A DNA stretch of 61,949 bases from Oceanospirillaceae bacterium ASP10-02a. GTDB lineage: Bacteria > Pseudomonadota > Gammaproteobacteria > Pseudomonadales > Balneatricaceae. Below are positions 17,456-26,845 of the stretch, in pieces. Position 1 is the first letter of the stretch, and every line of letters starts with the position of its first letter. The translations under genes and the position numbers were made by a program. The notes beneath the pieces are model-generated. The model saw nothing but the letters and a program-made list of their open reading frames with translations, was not told the DNA's origin and did not search any database. The stretch spans positions 1 through 61,949 of the forward strand of contig CAJIZL010000028.1 in assembly GCA_905182035.1 (NCBI GenBank). The letters are read 5' to 3'.

Positions 17456-20400
17456 TTAATGAAAATCCCGAGAGCTGACTTTTAGTTGTTCTAGTAAGTG
17501 ACTGCAATCGATGAGTTTACCTGCAATTATGTGGGTTACTTGGCTGTCTGGATCGCGCTCTAAAATGCCTTTTACTTTCAATATTTTGGCATTCAAATAA
17601 GCCTGTCTTTGGGCGCGTGCGGTGCCTTGCCAGACCACTAGATTGGTATTGCCAGTTTCATCCTCTAGGGTAATAAAAGTCACACCAGAGGCTGTGCCGG
17701 GTCTTTGTCGGCCAGTAACTAATCCCGCTGCAGTGACGAGGCTTTGGTGAGGTTTATCGGTCATCTGGCTGGTGCTTAGGCAACCCTGTAGCAGACCTGC
17801 ATGGCGTAATAAGGCAATGGGATGTTGTTCTAAACTTAGGTGTAGGCTGGCATAGTCTTCTGTTAATGCATCTAAGGCGGCAGGTCCAGGTAATTGATCT
17901 GGGTTGGTTTCTCGAACCTCCCGTAGTAATGGTAGATCTTGATGATTATCGAGCAATTGCCAGCGGGCTTGGTAACGGTGGCCACTAAAACAGGTGAGCG
18001 CATTAGCACTGGCGAGGGACTCCAGTTGGCCTTTAGCAAGGTGTAATGACTGCACTTGGGGAAGGTCTTTAAATCCTTGTTTGGGCCTGTGTTTTAATAA
18101 CCGTTGTATATGATCTTGGCGCACCCCCTTCACTTGTCTTAAGCCTAAACGTAATGCTAATTCTGCAGTCTCAGTGGCTTCTAAGCTGTGGTCCCAAACA
18201 CTGTGATTAATACACACGGGCAACACCTCTACACCGTGGCGGCGGGCGTCTTGCACTAACTGAGATGCACTATAAAAACCCATGGGCTGGCTGTTGAGAA
18301 TGGCGCAATAAAAGGCTGCAGGATAGTGGTATTTAAGCCAAGCTGAGGCGTAAGTCAAAACGGCAAAACTGGCAGAATGTGATTCGGGGAAACCATATTC
18401 ACCAAAACCTAATATTTGTCGGTACAAACGCTCTGCAAACTCTGCCTCATAACCCCTTGCCAACATACCGTCTACCAGCTTATGGTGAAATTTATCCATT
18501 TCGCCATGACGCTTCCAGTTGGCCATAGCGCGGCGCAAACTATCGGCTTCTCCACCACTAAAACCAGCTGCCACCATGGCCAGCTTAATGACTTGTTCTT
18601 GAAAAATAGGCACACCCAAGGTGCGTTCTAACACCTCTTGCACTTCCTTTGATGGATAATCCACGGTTTCTTTACCGGCTCGGCGGCGCAAAAATGGATG
18701 CACCATGTCCCCTTGAATCGGTCCTGGGCGAACAATGGCAATTTGAATTACAAGATCATAAAAACAAGCTGGTTGTAGGCGTGGCAACATGCTCATTTGG
18801 GCACGGGATTCTACTTGAAATACCCCTACACTATCGCCCTGTTGGAGCATGGCATACACCTTGGCATCATCATCCATGCGGGTGATATCGGCCAAGCTAA
18901 GTTTACGTCCGTGGTGGTGTTGCACCATGTGTAATGCACGCCGTATAGCGCTGAGCATGCCTAAGGCCAAAACGTCTACCTTGAGTAAAGCGAGGCTTTC
19001 TAAATCGTTCTTGTCCCACTGAATCACTGTGCGATCAACCATGGCAGCATTCTCTATAGGCACCAGTTCACTTAAGGGCCCTGCACTAATGATAAAACCC
19101 CCAACATGTTGTGATAGATGGCGGGGGAACCCTTGCAGGGTTTGCACCAGCTGTAAGAAGCATTGGCCCACATGGCTTTGGCTGTCTAAACCTAGGCTTT
19201 GTAATTGCTTATCCCACCCTGTGCTGCGATCTCGGTGGTCTACATTCTTGATAAACAGTTCAAGTTGGGGCAGGTTAATACCCAGGGCTTTGCCTACCTC
19301 ACGTACAGCGCTTTTAAAACGATAGGTAATTACAGTGGCGGCTAAAGCTGCACGGTGGCGGCCATATTTTTGATAGATATACTGAATGATCTCTTCACGC
19401 CTTTGATGCTCAAAATCCACATCAATGTCTGGCGGCTCGGCCCGTTCTTTAGAAATAAAACGCTCGAATAGCACCTGTATTTGGCGAGGGTCTACAGCAG
19501 TGATTTCTAAGCAATAACACACTACAGAATTGGCGGAAGAGCCACGGCCTTGATATAAGATTTGCTGGCTTTTAGCGAATTGAACTAGGTCGTACACCGT
19601 TAAAAAGAAGTGTGCATAACCTTCTGAGGCAATAAGGCTAAGCTCTTTATCTATGATCAGGGCAATGTCATGGGGTACCCCAGCGGGAAAACGGATGCCT
19701 TTACCTTGCTCTACAAGATGGTGCAAATAGCTGTTGGCATCATAACCACTAGGTACCAGCTCGGCAGGGTATTCATAACTGAGTTCTGATAAACAAAAAT
19801 TACATTGTTGGGCAATGGTTACACTGGCTTGTATCCATTGGAGCGGATACAGTTTGGTAATTTTATTTAACGGCCGCAGGCTATGTTCGCGGTTGGCTTG
19901 TAAGGCATAGCCACAGGCATGTACAGGCATACCAACACGAATGGCGGTGAGTGTGTCGTGTAACATTTGTCGATCGGGGCTGTGCATAACTACTTGACCA
20001 AGGGCGACTATGGGCAAATCGTAAGCCTTAGCTATGGTTTGACAATGGGCGTGTAGGCTCTGATCTAAGGCGCTTAAACGTCGGTGGCAGCCTATCCATA
20101 GGCGTTCTTTATGTTGGCTACTTAATTTTTCTCCTAACTCATTAGTACTGTTGAGGTGGGGGTTCCAGATAAGTAAGCACTCACTTAAGTTATTGAAGTC
20201 ATCTCCATAAACTTGGTATTTACCTTTTTCACAACGCCGCCTTGCAAGGCTAATGAGCTGGCATAACTGAGCATACCCTTGGCGATTTTTTGCCAACACT
20301 ACTAAGCTTTCTTGGGCCTCAGATTGATGGGGTTTAAGTAAAAACTCACTACCAATAATGAGTTTAATATTTAAATCATTATCCTTTTTATGCTGATAAG

Positions 20401-20566
20401 CTCGCACTACTCCTGCTACTGAACATTCGTCCGTGAGGGCAAGGGCTTTATAGCCTAAAGCATCTGCTTGTTGGAGTAATTCTTGTGGGTGGGAAGCAGC
20501 CCGTAAAAAGCTAAAATTACTTAAACAATGTAGCTCAGCATAATCGATGACAGGCTCGGTACTCAT
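17456..20566 (-). CDS. dnaE2: Error-prone DNA polymerase DnaE2
   Basis: A C-family DNA polymerase alpha subunit, about 1036 residues, that carries out mutagenic translesion synthesis with ImuA and ImuB. In order it has a PHP domain (YAELHCLSNFSFLRAASHP, residues ~8-26), the polymerase core with PPDIDVDFEHQRREEIIQYIYQKYGRHRAALAATVITYR (the two catalytic Asp in DIDVDF), LSQHVGGFIIS, FQVESRAQMSMLPRLQP, helix-hairpin-helix region, and a C-terminal OB fold (GVTFITLEDETGNTNLVVW). I start at ATG 20566 since it forms an ATGA overlap with the imuB stop; an ATG eight codons further upstream lies inside imuB. It shares the LexA promoter at 22687-22710. Confidence 0.95.
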   Translation of the reverse strand: MSTEPVIDYAELHCLSNFSFLRAASHPQELLQQADALGYKALALTDECSVAGVVRAYQHKKDNDLNIKLIIGSEFLLKPHQSEAQESLVVLAKNRQGYAQLCQLISLARRRCEKGKYQVYGDDFNNLSECLLIWNPHLNSTNELGEKLSSQHKERLWIGCHRRLSALDQSLHAHCQTIAKAYDLPIVALGQVVMHSPDRQMLHDTLTAIRVGMPVHACGYALQANREHSLRPLNKITKLYPLQWIQASVTIAQQCNFCLSELSYEYPAELVPSGYDANSYLHHLVEQGKGIRFPAGVPHDIALIIDKELSLIASEGYAHFFLTVYDLVQFAKSQQILYQGRGSSANSVVCYCLEITAVDPRQIQVLFERFISKERAEPPDIDVDFEHQRREEIIQYIYQKYGRHRAALAATVITYRFKSAVREVGKALGINLPQLELFIKNVDHRDRSTGWDKQLQSLGLDSQSHVGQCFLQLVQTLQGFPRHLSQHVGGFIISAGPLSELVPIENAAMVDRTVIQWDKNDLESLALLKVDVLALGMLSAIRRALHMVQHHHGRKLSLADITRMDDDAKVYAMLQQGDSVGVFQVESRAQMSMLPRLQPACFYDLVIQIAIVRPGPIQGDMVHPFLRRRAGKETVDYPSKEVQEVLERTLGVPIFQEQVIKLAMVAAGFSGGEADSLRRAMANWKRHGEMDKFHHKLVDGMLARGYEAEFAERLYRQILGFGEYGFPESHSASFAVLTYASAWLKYHYPAAFYCAILNSQPMGFYSASQLVQDARRHGVEVLPVCINHSVWDHSLEATETAELALRLGLRQVKGVRQDHIQRLLKHRPKQGFKDLPQVQSLHLAKGQLESLASANALTCFSGHRYQARWQLLDNHQDLPLLREVRETNPDQLPGPAALDALTEDYASLHLSLEQHPIALLRHAGLLQGCLSTSQMTDKPHQSLVTAAGLVTGRQRPGTASGVTFITLEDETGNTNLVVWQGTARAQRQAYLNAKILKVKGILERDPDSQVTHIIAGKLIDCSHLLEQLKVSSRDFH

Positions 20567-21969
20567 GAGAAATACCCATGTAAAAACCACTCTTCCCTAG
20601 GCGTGCGAAATAACCAGCACACCTGTCCTATGGGGTTGCGAGCAATAAAGTAGTCACGGCAAATACTCACGTTATCCCACCAACCACTTTGAATGCGTTC
20701 AGGGCCAGACAAGATACACCAACGGTGATCAGGCTTATGGTTTAAGGCTTGGGGTAGGGTGAATAATAAACTTGGGCGTAGGGCTCTTGTGGCTTGCTGT
20801 GATTGGTAATGACTTTGGGGCAGCCCTTGGTAGAAACTTCGTTCGGGGCGATGATCATCCTGCAAATACACTTGTTGTACGGCATGGTCTCCAAGCTTAC
20901 TTTGTAAGCGACTAATGAGTTGTCCTGCAGTGAGTTTTCCTCCTGGGGGCTCAAATAACTGTGCTGACAAGGGTGCCCATGGCATTTGCCCTTTGGTTTT
21001 AAGGCTAACGGCAATAATGGGTGCCTGTAGTTTTAACTGCTCCAGCCTCAGCATGGATAAAGCTAACCAAGATTCTGCACGGTACTCGCCATCGCTACAG
21101 CCTATGTGTAATCGTTCAGAGGCATGTTCTTGGTACTCTAGGCCCAAACTAAGTCCTGCAGCCCGTAGTTGTCGGGGAGCCAAAAATGCCTCTAGGTCAC
21201 TTAACAAACGTTTTAATGGAAAACGTAACGCTGTACTGTGTTCAATTTCATAAAGTAATTCTAAACGTTGACGAAAGCGTTCAGGGGGCTGGTATGCAGG
21301 CCAGCTAGGTGCGCTGCTGGTCTCTAGTTGTTGTAAAAAAGTGACTAGGGTTTGGCCTAACCGTTGGCCTAGTGCTGATCGAGGTAATGCTTGAGCTTGA
21401 CCCAGGGTATTAAGACCAAGACGCTCTAATTGTAGGGATAGTTTATGGTCTAGACCTGCGCGATGGATGGGTAATTGGCTGAGCAATCTTGTGGCTTCGT
21501 CTTGGTTTGTTAATAAACGATCGTTGCCTGCGCGGGCCAGCACCTGCGCAGCTAAGGGGCTGTGAGCGCTGGCGTAATGATAATGTAAGCCGCGCTCCAT
21601 AAGAGGTTGCTGCAGCTGTTGCCAGTAAGGGGCAAGGCCCTTATATAACCTTAGCATATCGCTGGTTTGTAACAACAAACCTTGGGGTGGATCAAGGTAT
21701 AAGGTGGCGCTGGTTTGATACAAGCGCTGGGCAAGTTGAGCTAGAAGTCGCTGCTCTTGTTTGGGTTCGTAGGCAATGACTTTAAGTTGAGCGCATAAAA
21801 GTGCAGCTTGGGCTAACCCTGTGCCTATTTTTATGCCTAGTTGGCGTGCTTCTGGGTTGGTTTGCACTACCTCGTTTTTATGAACTAAAACGCAGGCTTG
21901 GTTATAAGCTTGTTGATGTAAAAGGCTATCTAGTTGAAGGCTAGGAAAGTATAAGTAAAGCCACTGCAT
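20563..21969 (-). CDS. imuB: Y-family polymerase-like protein ImuB
   Basis: A 468-residue inactive relative of Y-family DNA polymerases. In known ImuA-ImuB-DnaE2 systems it bridges the beta clamp and DnaE2. The N-terminus (MQWLYLYFPSLQLDSLL) follows ImuB and lacks the paired catalytic acidic residues of active DinB. A helix-hairpin-helix region (HRAGLDHKLSLQLERLGLNTLGQAQALPRSALGQRLG) and a little-finger-like domain follow. It starts 3 bp after imuA and overlaps dnaE2 by ATGA. Confidence 0.92.
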   Translation of the reverse strand: MQWLYLYFPSLQLDSLLHQQAYNQACVLVHKNEVVQTNPEARQLGIKIGTGLAQAALLCAQLKVIAYEPKQEQRLLAQLAQRLYQTSATLYLDPPQGLLLQTSDMLRLYKGLAPYWQQLQQPLMERGLHYHYASAHSPLAAQVLARAGNDRLLTNQDEATRLLSQLPIHRAGLDHKLSLQLERLGLNTLGQAQALPRSALGQRLGQTLVTFLQQLETSSAPSWPAYQPPERFRQRLELLYEIEHSTALRFPLKRLLSDLEAFLAPRQLRAAGLSLGLEYQEHASERLHIGCSDGEYRAESWLALSMLRLEQLKLQAPIIAVSLKTKGQMPWAPLSAQLFEPPGGKLTAGQLISRLQSKLGDHAVQQVYLQDDHRPERSFYQGLPQSHYQSQQATRALRPSLLFTLPQALNHKPDHRWCILSGPERIQSGWWDNVSICRDYFIARNPIGQVCWLFRTPREEWFLHGYFS

Positions 21970-21972
21970 ACA

Positions 21973-22674
21973 TCACCGCAGTTTAGATGGCAGTGCCACA
22001 ATGTTGTTCATCAGTACAGGGACATGATGAGGGGATGAATGGCCAGGTGTTGCTAAAGATGGCCAAAGCTCATGCATATCTACTTGGCATGGGTGTTGTG
22101 GCCACAGGCCTTGGTATTTATAGATTTGTAGGCGCAACCCTGTGGCTACAGGGGCGAGTGATAAACGTGCACTAACCGGTAAAGCGCTGGTGCTAGGTTC
22201 GGCCTGAGAGTGTAACCAAAACATGAGGGCTTGGTTGTCTTTGGCAGACACTTGTAAACGTTTAGCTTGGGGAGCCGTTAACCTAAGTGCCCACAAAATA
22301 AGGTGGCTACAACAACCACTATTAAGGCTCTGTTCGGCACTCCAAAGGGCTTGTTGGGGATTTTGGCAGCGTATTAATAAAGTTTGGCTTAGATCAATAC
22401 CATGTTGTGCTAAAGCTTGGCCATTTAACTCTGCCGGTGGATTGATCCACACTTGTAAGCGTGATTGAGCTTGGGCCAATAAAGGTAACAGCAAACGTAA
22501 TTCACCAATACCTGCAGGGCCACAGGCTAATTCCACTAACCCACTGTGGGGCCAGCCTCCTTGTAGATGTGCATCTAAGGTAGGGTAAAAGCTGCTTTGA
22601 CGGCGATGATCTGGCCCTGCCACTTGCCGAGCTCGCCAGACCAAGCGCTCTTTTTCGAGTTGTAAGAGAACCAT
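21973..22674 (-). CDS. imuA: Translesion synthesis accessory protein ImuA
   Basis: A 233-residue RecA/SulA-like protein, first gene of the SOS mutagenesis cassette. The N-terminal part (WRARQVAG... SFYPTLDAHLQGGWPHSGLVELACGPAGIGELRLLLPLLAQ) follows the RecA fold, and its P-loop position (ACGPAGIGELRL) lacks the classical GKT, as usual in ImuA. Position, size and the following imuB-dnaE2 make the call firm. The start codon lies only 16 bp downstream of the core LexA box. Confidence 0.9.
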   Translation of the reverse strand: MVLLQLEKERLVWRARQVAGPDHRRQSSFYPTLDAHLQGGWPHSGLVELACGPAGIGELRLLLPLLAQAQSRLQVWINPPAELNGQALAQHGIDLSQTLLIRCQNPQQALWSAEQSLNSGCCSHLILWALRLTAPQAKRLQVSAKDNQALMFWLHSQAEPSTSALPVSARLSLAPVATGLRLQIYKYQGLWPQHPCQVDMHELWPSLATPGHSSPHHVPVLMNNIVALPSKLR

Positions 22675-23027
22675 GGTAAAATCACAAATACTGTATATAT
22701 ATACAGTATTCTGACACGTTTTTGGCTCAGGTCAAGGGAAAAGCTGCTTTAGTCTCCTCAAAACATTAGCTCGAACTCTCGTGCAGCTCAAATAGGGACT
22801 TCAAAATCTTAAAGGCCTTGGTGGAGCCATTAACGAAGGTCAGATTGATTTTTTTACACCCATAAGTAAGCCCGCCCTAGCCCAAAATCTGTACTAGCAA
22901 AAAACAACAAGACAATAGATTGTTCGGTATTAAATAATAATTGCTCCTAAAATATCAATTAAATCTGTATGGGCAATGCCATCATTGCGCCATGCAATTG
23001 ATGTTAATTAATTAGAGGAGCTTAACC
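22675..23027. other. Divergent intergenic region between imuA and the carnitine genes
   Basis: It contains the LexA box at its left end and a GAGGAG ribosome site before the GTG start at 23028. Between them I see only short AT-rich sequence and frames under 30 codons. I found no convincing -35/-10 pair for the carnitine operon. Confidence 0.45.
22687..22710 (-). promoter_or_regulatory. LexA (SOS) box of the imuA-imuB-dnaE2 operon
   Basis: The core CTGTATATATATACAG at 22691-22706 is a perfect CTGT-N8-ACAG gammaproteobacterial SOS box. The symmetry extends four more bases on each side, giving a 24-bp perfect palindrome at 22687-22710. It lies 16 bp before the imuA ATG, so LexA should block the start of transcription, and possibly the operon is released only on DNA damage. 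Confidence 0.95.
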
Positions 23028-23942
23028 GTGCCATTACAAGCTAGTCAAAATGTTTTTATTACCTGTGCAGTAACAGGGAGTGGCGGTTCCCAAGACCGCT
23101 CTCACCATGTGCCCCGCAGCCCAGAGCAAATCGCCAATAGTGCCATTGATGCAGCTAAGGCCGGTGCTGCAGTGGTACATTGCCATGTACGTGATCCCGA
23201 AACAGGTGCGCCAAGCCGCCGCTTGGATTTGTACAAAGAGCTGACTGAACGCATTCGCGCCTCGGAAGTGGACGTAGTGCTTAACCTCACCGCGGGTATG
23301 GGTGGGGACATGGTGTTTGGTGATGCTGAGAACCCATTGCCTTTGCAAGAAGCCAGTACAGATATGGCAGGGGCCAGTGAGCGTGTAGAACATGTACGCC
23401 AGTGTCAACCAGAAATATGCACCTTAGACTGCGGCACCATGAACTTTGCTGAAGCCGATTACGTCATGACTAACACCCCTGGCATGTTGCGGGCTATGGC
23501 AGAAAAGATGACAGCGATGGGTGCACGTATTGAAATTGAAGCTTTTGATACGGGCCACTTATGGTTGGCTAAAAAACTGGTTGAGGAAGGTTTAATGGCT
23601 GAGCCAGTCATGGTGCAACTGTGCATGGGTGTTCCTTGGGGTGCGCCAGACGATCTCAATACCTTCATGGCCATGGTTAATAACGTCCCTAAAGAATGGA
23701 TTATGTCGGCCTTTTCTATTGGTCGTAATCAGATGAATTACGTGGCAGCTGCGGTGTTGGCTGGGGGTAATATTCGTGTTGGTTTAGAAGATAATATTTG
23801 GTTAGAAAAAGGTGTGTTGGCGACTAACGCGCAGTTAGTTGAACGGGCAGTAACCATTGCCACTAATATGGGTTCTAAATTGATGACTCCAGCCCAGGTG
23901 CGTGAGTTGATCAAAGTAGAAAAACGGGCTCCTTTAGCATGA
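23028..23942 (+). CDS. BKACE-family enzyme, probable dehydrocarnitine cleavage enzyme
   Basis: A 304-residue beta-keto acid cleavage enzyme (DUF849). With acetyl-CoA these zinc enzymes convert a beta-keto acid into acetoacetate and a new CoA ester. The zinc-binding HCH (His51, His53) follows GAAVV, and the later NLTAGMG and EIEAFDTGHL segments match the TIM-barrel family. The next gene encodes carnitine dehydrogenase, which makes 3-dehydrocarnitine, so the likely reaction is dehydrocarnitine + acetyl-CoA to betainyl-CoA + acetoacetate, as described for Pseudomonas. The start is GTG at 23028 with GAGGAG upstream. The stop overlaps the next start by ATGA. Confidence 0.9.
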   Translation: MPLQASQNVFITCAVTGSGGSQDRSHHVPRSPEQIANSAIDAAKAGAAVVHCHVRDPETGAPSRRLDLYKELTERIRASEVDVVLNLTAGMGGDMVFGDAENPLPLQEASTDMAGASERVEHVRQCQPEICTLDCGTMNFAEADYVMTNTPGMLRAMAEKMTAMGARIEIEAFDTGHLWLAKKLVEEGLMAEPVMVQLCMGVPWGAPDDLNTFMAMVNNVPKEWIMSAFSIGRNQMNYVAAAVLAGGNIRVGLEDNIWLEKGVLATNAQLVERAVTIATNMGSKLMTPAQVRELIKVEKRAPLA

Positions 23943-24940
23943 TCGATATGGTACATAAGGACTATAAAACAGCTGCTTGTATAGGTGGTGGTGTCATAGG
24001 TGGTGGCTGGGTAGCAAGGTTTTTGTTACACGGTTGGGACGTCAATGTTTATGATCCTGCAGCCGATGCCCAACGTAAATTGGATGCCGTGCTAGACAAT
24101 GCCCGTGCTGCTTTGCCTCAGTTAGCCGACGTAGCGATGCCCCGGGAAGGTAAACTTACCTTTTGTGGCAGTTTGGAAGAAGCTGTGGCTAATGCCGATT
24201 GGATTCAAGAGAGCGTGCCAGAACGTTTAGAGATCAAACATGCGGTGTTTGCTCAAGTGCAGGCTATCTGCACTGAATCGGCTATTATCGGCTCATCTAC
24301 TTCAGGCTTTAAGCCTTCGCAATTACAAGAGAATGCCCTAAGGCCACAACAAATCATGGTGGCCCACCCGTTTAATCCGGTGTACTTGTTACCTTTAGTA
24401 GAACTGGTGCCTAGCCCAGCTAATGGTGCAGACATTATTGAGCAGGCTAAAGCGCTGTTAACCAGCGTAGGCATGAAGCCGTTGCATGTACGTAAAGAAA
24501 TTGACGCCCATATTGCCGATCGCTTTTTAGAGGCTGTATGGCGCGAAGGGTTGTGGATGATCAAAGATGGCATTGCCACTACCACAGAAATAGACGATGC
24601 CATCCGTTATGGCTTTGGGTTGCGTTGGGCGCAAATGGGTTTGTTTGAAACTTATCGTATTGCTGGTGGTGAAGCAGGCATGGCACATTTTATTGCTCAA
24701 TTTGGACCTTGTTTAGATTGGCCGTGGACTAAACTTATGGATGTGCCGGAGCTTACAGACGAACTCATTGCTACCATTGCAGAGCAGTCAGATGCGCAAT
24801 CTGGGCATCATTCTATTCGCGAGCTAGAGCGTATTCGTGATAAAAATCTCATTGGTATTATGCGTGTGCAAAAAGACAATAACTGGGGAGTAGGTGAGTT
24901 ATTGAACCAACATGATGAACGTCTAAAACAGTTAGGTTAA
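23939..24940 (+). CDS. lcdH: L-carnitine 3-dehydrogenase
   Basis: A 333-residue NAD-dependent enzyme of the 3-hydroxyacyl-CoA dehydrogenase family that oxidises L-carnitine to 3-dehydrocarnitine. The Rossmann motif GGGVIGGGW is at residues ~15-24, followed by DWIQESVPERLEIK, STSGFKPSQL, the HPFNPVYLLPLVE segment and KEIDAHIADRFLEAVWREGL. These follow Pseudomonas carnitine dehydrogenase closely. Some homologues are fused to a betainyl-CoA thioesterase; this one ends at normal length without it. ATGA overlap with the BKACE gene fixes the start and implies translational coupling. Confidence 0.92.
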   Translation: MIDMVHKDYKTAACIGGGVIGGGWVARFLLHGWDVNVYDPAADAQRKLDAVLDNARAALPQLADVAMPREGKLTFCGSLEEAVANADWIQESVPERLEIKHAVFAQVQAICTESAIIGSSTSGFKPSQLQENALRPQQIMVAHPFNPVYLLPLVELVPSPANGADIIEQAKALLTSVGMKPLHVRKEIDAHIADRFLEAVWREGLWMIKDGIATTTEIDDAIRYGFGLRWAQMGLFETYRIAGGEAGMAHFIAQFGPCLDWPWTKLMDVPELTDELIATIAEQSDAQSGHHSIRELERIRDKNLIGIMRVQKDNNWGVGELLNQHDERLKQLG

Positions 24941-25095
24941 TCAATTTTGTTTAACCATGTCGAGTGTAGATATTGGTAACTACTTAGGTTTAGTTGTAAA
25001 AACTGTAAGCTGTACCTTAATGCGGCAAAAACTGTTAGTTAGTCATGTGCTTGCTGGTATGATGGGGTTATACACTCGCTGTACTGGCTTATTTA

Positions 25096-26037
25096 ATGAA
25101 CACGATTCTTCCTATTATCAGTTCCATTCTGCTGGTGATGTTATTAGGCTATGGCCTCTCTAAAAAGCTCCTTACAGAAGCCAGTTTTTGGCAAGGTATT
25201 TCAAAGCTATCTTACTGGGTGTTATTCCCAGTATTGATTGTACACACCTTAGCTAACGCCACTATTGATGCAGCATTGCTCTTGCCCTTGTGCACCATAT
25301 TTATTGGGGCGCTCATATTAATTTTGATTTATTGTGTGGTGGTGGCTCGATTGCTCGGTCAAGATGGGCCATCCACCTCATCTATTGTTCAAGGTGGTGT
25401 GCGTCACAATGGGTTTATTGGTCTTGCAGTGTTGTTTGATATGTTTGGCCTGCCTGGTCAAGAGTTGGGCGCCTTAATGATTGCGGTGCTGGTGCCTCCC
25501 ACTAATGTTTTGTCGGTACTTTCTGTCAGTTTGTTAGTGAGTAAAAAACAACACCAATCGTTGACTGCTTTAATTCTCAAAGAGCTGTTGCGTAATCCAA
25601 TGCTCATTTCAGTTGCTATTGGTCTTTTACTTAATATTTTAGCCATTTCTATACCTGCTATATTAGATCAGTCCATGGCCCTTATGAGCCGTGCCGCCCT
25701 ACCATTGTTGCTGCTTAGTATTGGTGCTAGTCTAAAGATTCGTGCCTTAAAGGGTAATTGGCTGCCTTTGATTGCTTCCCTTAGCACGAAACTCTTGGTG
25801 TTTCCGGCGCTCTTATTAGGTGGTGCATTGTGGTTTAATCTCGCCCCTTTAGTGACCGTAGGCCTGGTGATTTTTGGTGCTTTGCCAACGGCAGTGTCGG
25901 CTTACCCCTTTATCCAGCAGATGGGCGGCAACGCAAAACTCATGGCAGACATTATTACCTTGCAAACCTTAGCTAGCTTGGTAGGGTTAACCTTTTGGAC
26001 CAGCTTGGCGATACACATCACAGGTTTAACACTATGA
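25096..26037 (+). CDS. AEC-family (auxin efflux carrier-type) transporter
   Basis: A 313-residue membrane carrier with about ten hydrophobic segments and the typical central loop LVSKKQHQSLTALILKELLRNPMLISVAIGLLLN. Members include malonate and other carboxylate transporters (MdcF-like). The GGVRHNGFIGLAVLFD segment and the GALPTAVSAYPFIQQMGG motif near the C-terminus support the family. Substrate unknown; co-location with carnitine genes suggests a carnitine- or formylglutamate-linked acid. It follows lcdH after 155 bp and overlaps the next gene by ATGA. Confidence 0.85.
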   Translation: MNTILPIISSILLVMLLGYGLSKKLLTEASFWQGISKLSYWVLFPVLIVHTLANATIDAALLLPLCTIFIGALILILIYCVVVARLLGQDGPSTSSIVQGGVRHNGFIGLAVLFDMFGLPGQELGALMIAVLVPPTNVLSVLSVSLLVSKKQHQSLTALILKELLRNPMLISVAIGLLLNILAISIPAILDQSMALMSRAALPLLLLSIGASLKIRALKGNWLPLIASLSTKLLVFPALLLGGALWFNLAPLVTVGLVIFGALPTAVSAYPFIQQMGGNAKLMADIITLQTLASLVGLTFWTSLAIHITGLTL

Positions 26038-26831
26038 CTTTTTCTGTGTCTTATGACTTTATTAAAGGAGACTCTCCATTATTGGTTAGCATGCCCCACT
26101 CTGGATTGCTGCTCACGTCTGAAGTGGCCGACACCTTAATGCCAGAAGCCTTGGCCTTACCCGATACCGATTGGCACATTCCACAACTGTATGATTTTTT
26201 AGAGGCCATGGGGGTGAGTGTGGTTAAGGCCAATTATTCTCGTTATGTCATTGACCTCAATCGACCAGAAGATAATAAACCACTCTATGCGGGCAAAACG
26301 ACTGGCTTATTCCCTCACATTTTGTTCAACGAAAAGTCTATGTTCAAACCAGGAACAGTGGCAGATAAAATGCATCAACAAGCCTGTATAGAACACATCT
26401 GGAGGCCGTATCATCAACAGCTGGCTGCAGAATTAGTGCGGATTAAACAAAAGTTTGGTTACGCCATTCTATTCGATGCGCATTCAATTCCAGCACAAGT
26501 GCCTATGTTTTTTGAAGGCACCTTACCGGATTTTAATATGGGCACCAATGGCGGTGCAGCGTGTTCTCCAAAGCTATTACAAGCGGCGGAGCAATCTATG
26601 TCTGAAACCTCCTACACCCAGGTGAGTAATGGACGTTTTAAGGGTGGTTATATCACCCGCCGCCATGGTCAGCCCAGTGATCATGTACATGCCTTTCAGT
26701 TGGAATTGTCACAAGCTACTTATATGCAAGATACCGTTGGTTATGAAGTAGATAACAACAAATGTAAGCAACTTCAACCCCAACTCAAGGCGTTAATTGA
26801 AGCTCTTGTAAGCTGCGATCTAACTAACTAA
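26034..26831 (+). CDS. hutG: N-formylglutamate amidohydrolase family protein (HutG-like)
   Basis: About 265 residues from ATG 26034, chosen for its ATGA overlap with the transporter stop; an upstream TTG at 25995 is inside that gene. The family motifs are MPHSG near the N-terminus, DTDWHIP, RYVIDLNR, HxxxHxR-like spacing, and FDAHSIPAQVP, which carries metal-binding His. HutG removes the formyl group (as formate) from N-formyl-L-glutamate in histidine breakdown. No hutH, hutU or hutI is in the window, so a different N-acyl substrate is possible. The following PhyH gene is 14 bp away. Confidence 0.85.
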   Translation: MTFSVSYDFIKGDSPLLVSMPHSGLLLTSEVADTLMPEALALPDTDWHIPQLYDFLEAMGVSVVKANYSRYVIDLNRPEDNKPLYAGKTTGLFPHILFNEKSMFKPGTVADKMHQQACIEHIWRPYHQQLAAELVRIKQKFGYAILFDAHSIPAQVPMFFEGTLPDFNMGTNGGAACSPKLLQAAEQSMSETSYTQVSNGRFKGGYITRRHGQPSDHVHAFQLELSQATYMQDTVGYEVDNNKCKQLQPQLKALIEALVSCDLTN

Positions 26832-26845
26832 TAAGAGATTTTTTA

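Noticed and set aside
22795-22870. Short frame reading FKILKALVEPLTKVRLIF, possible gene remnant
   Set aside because: Under 30 codons, no start, no recognisable family; probably chance.
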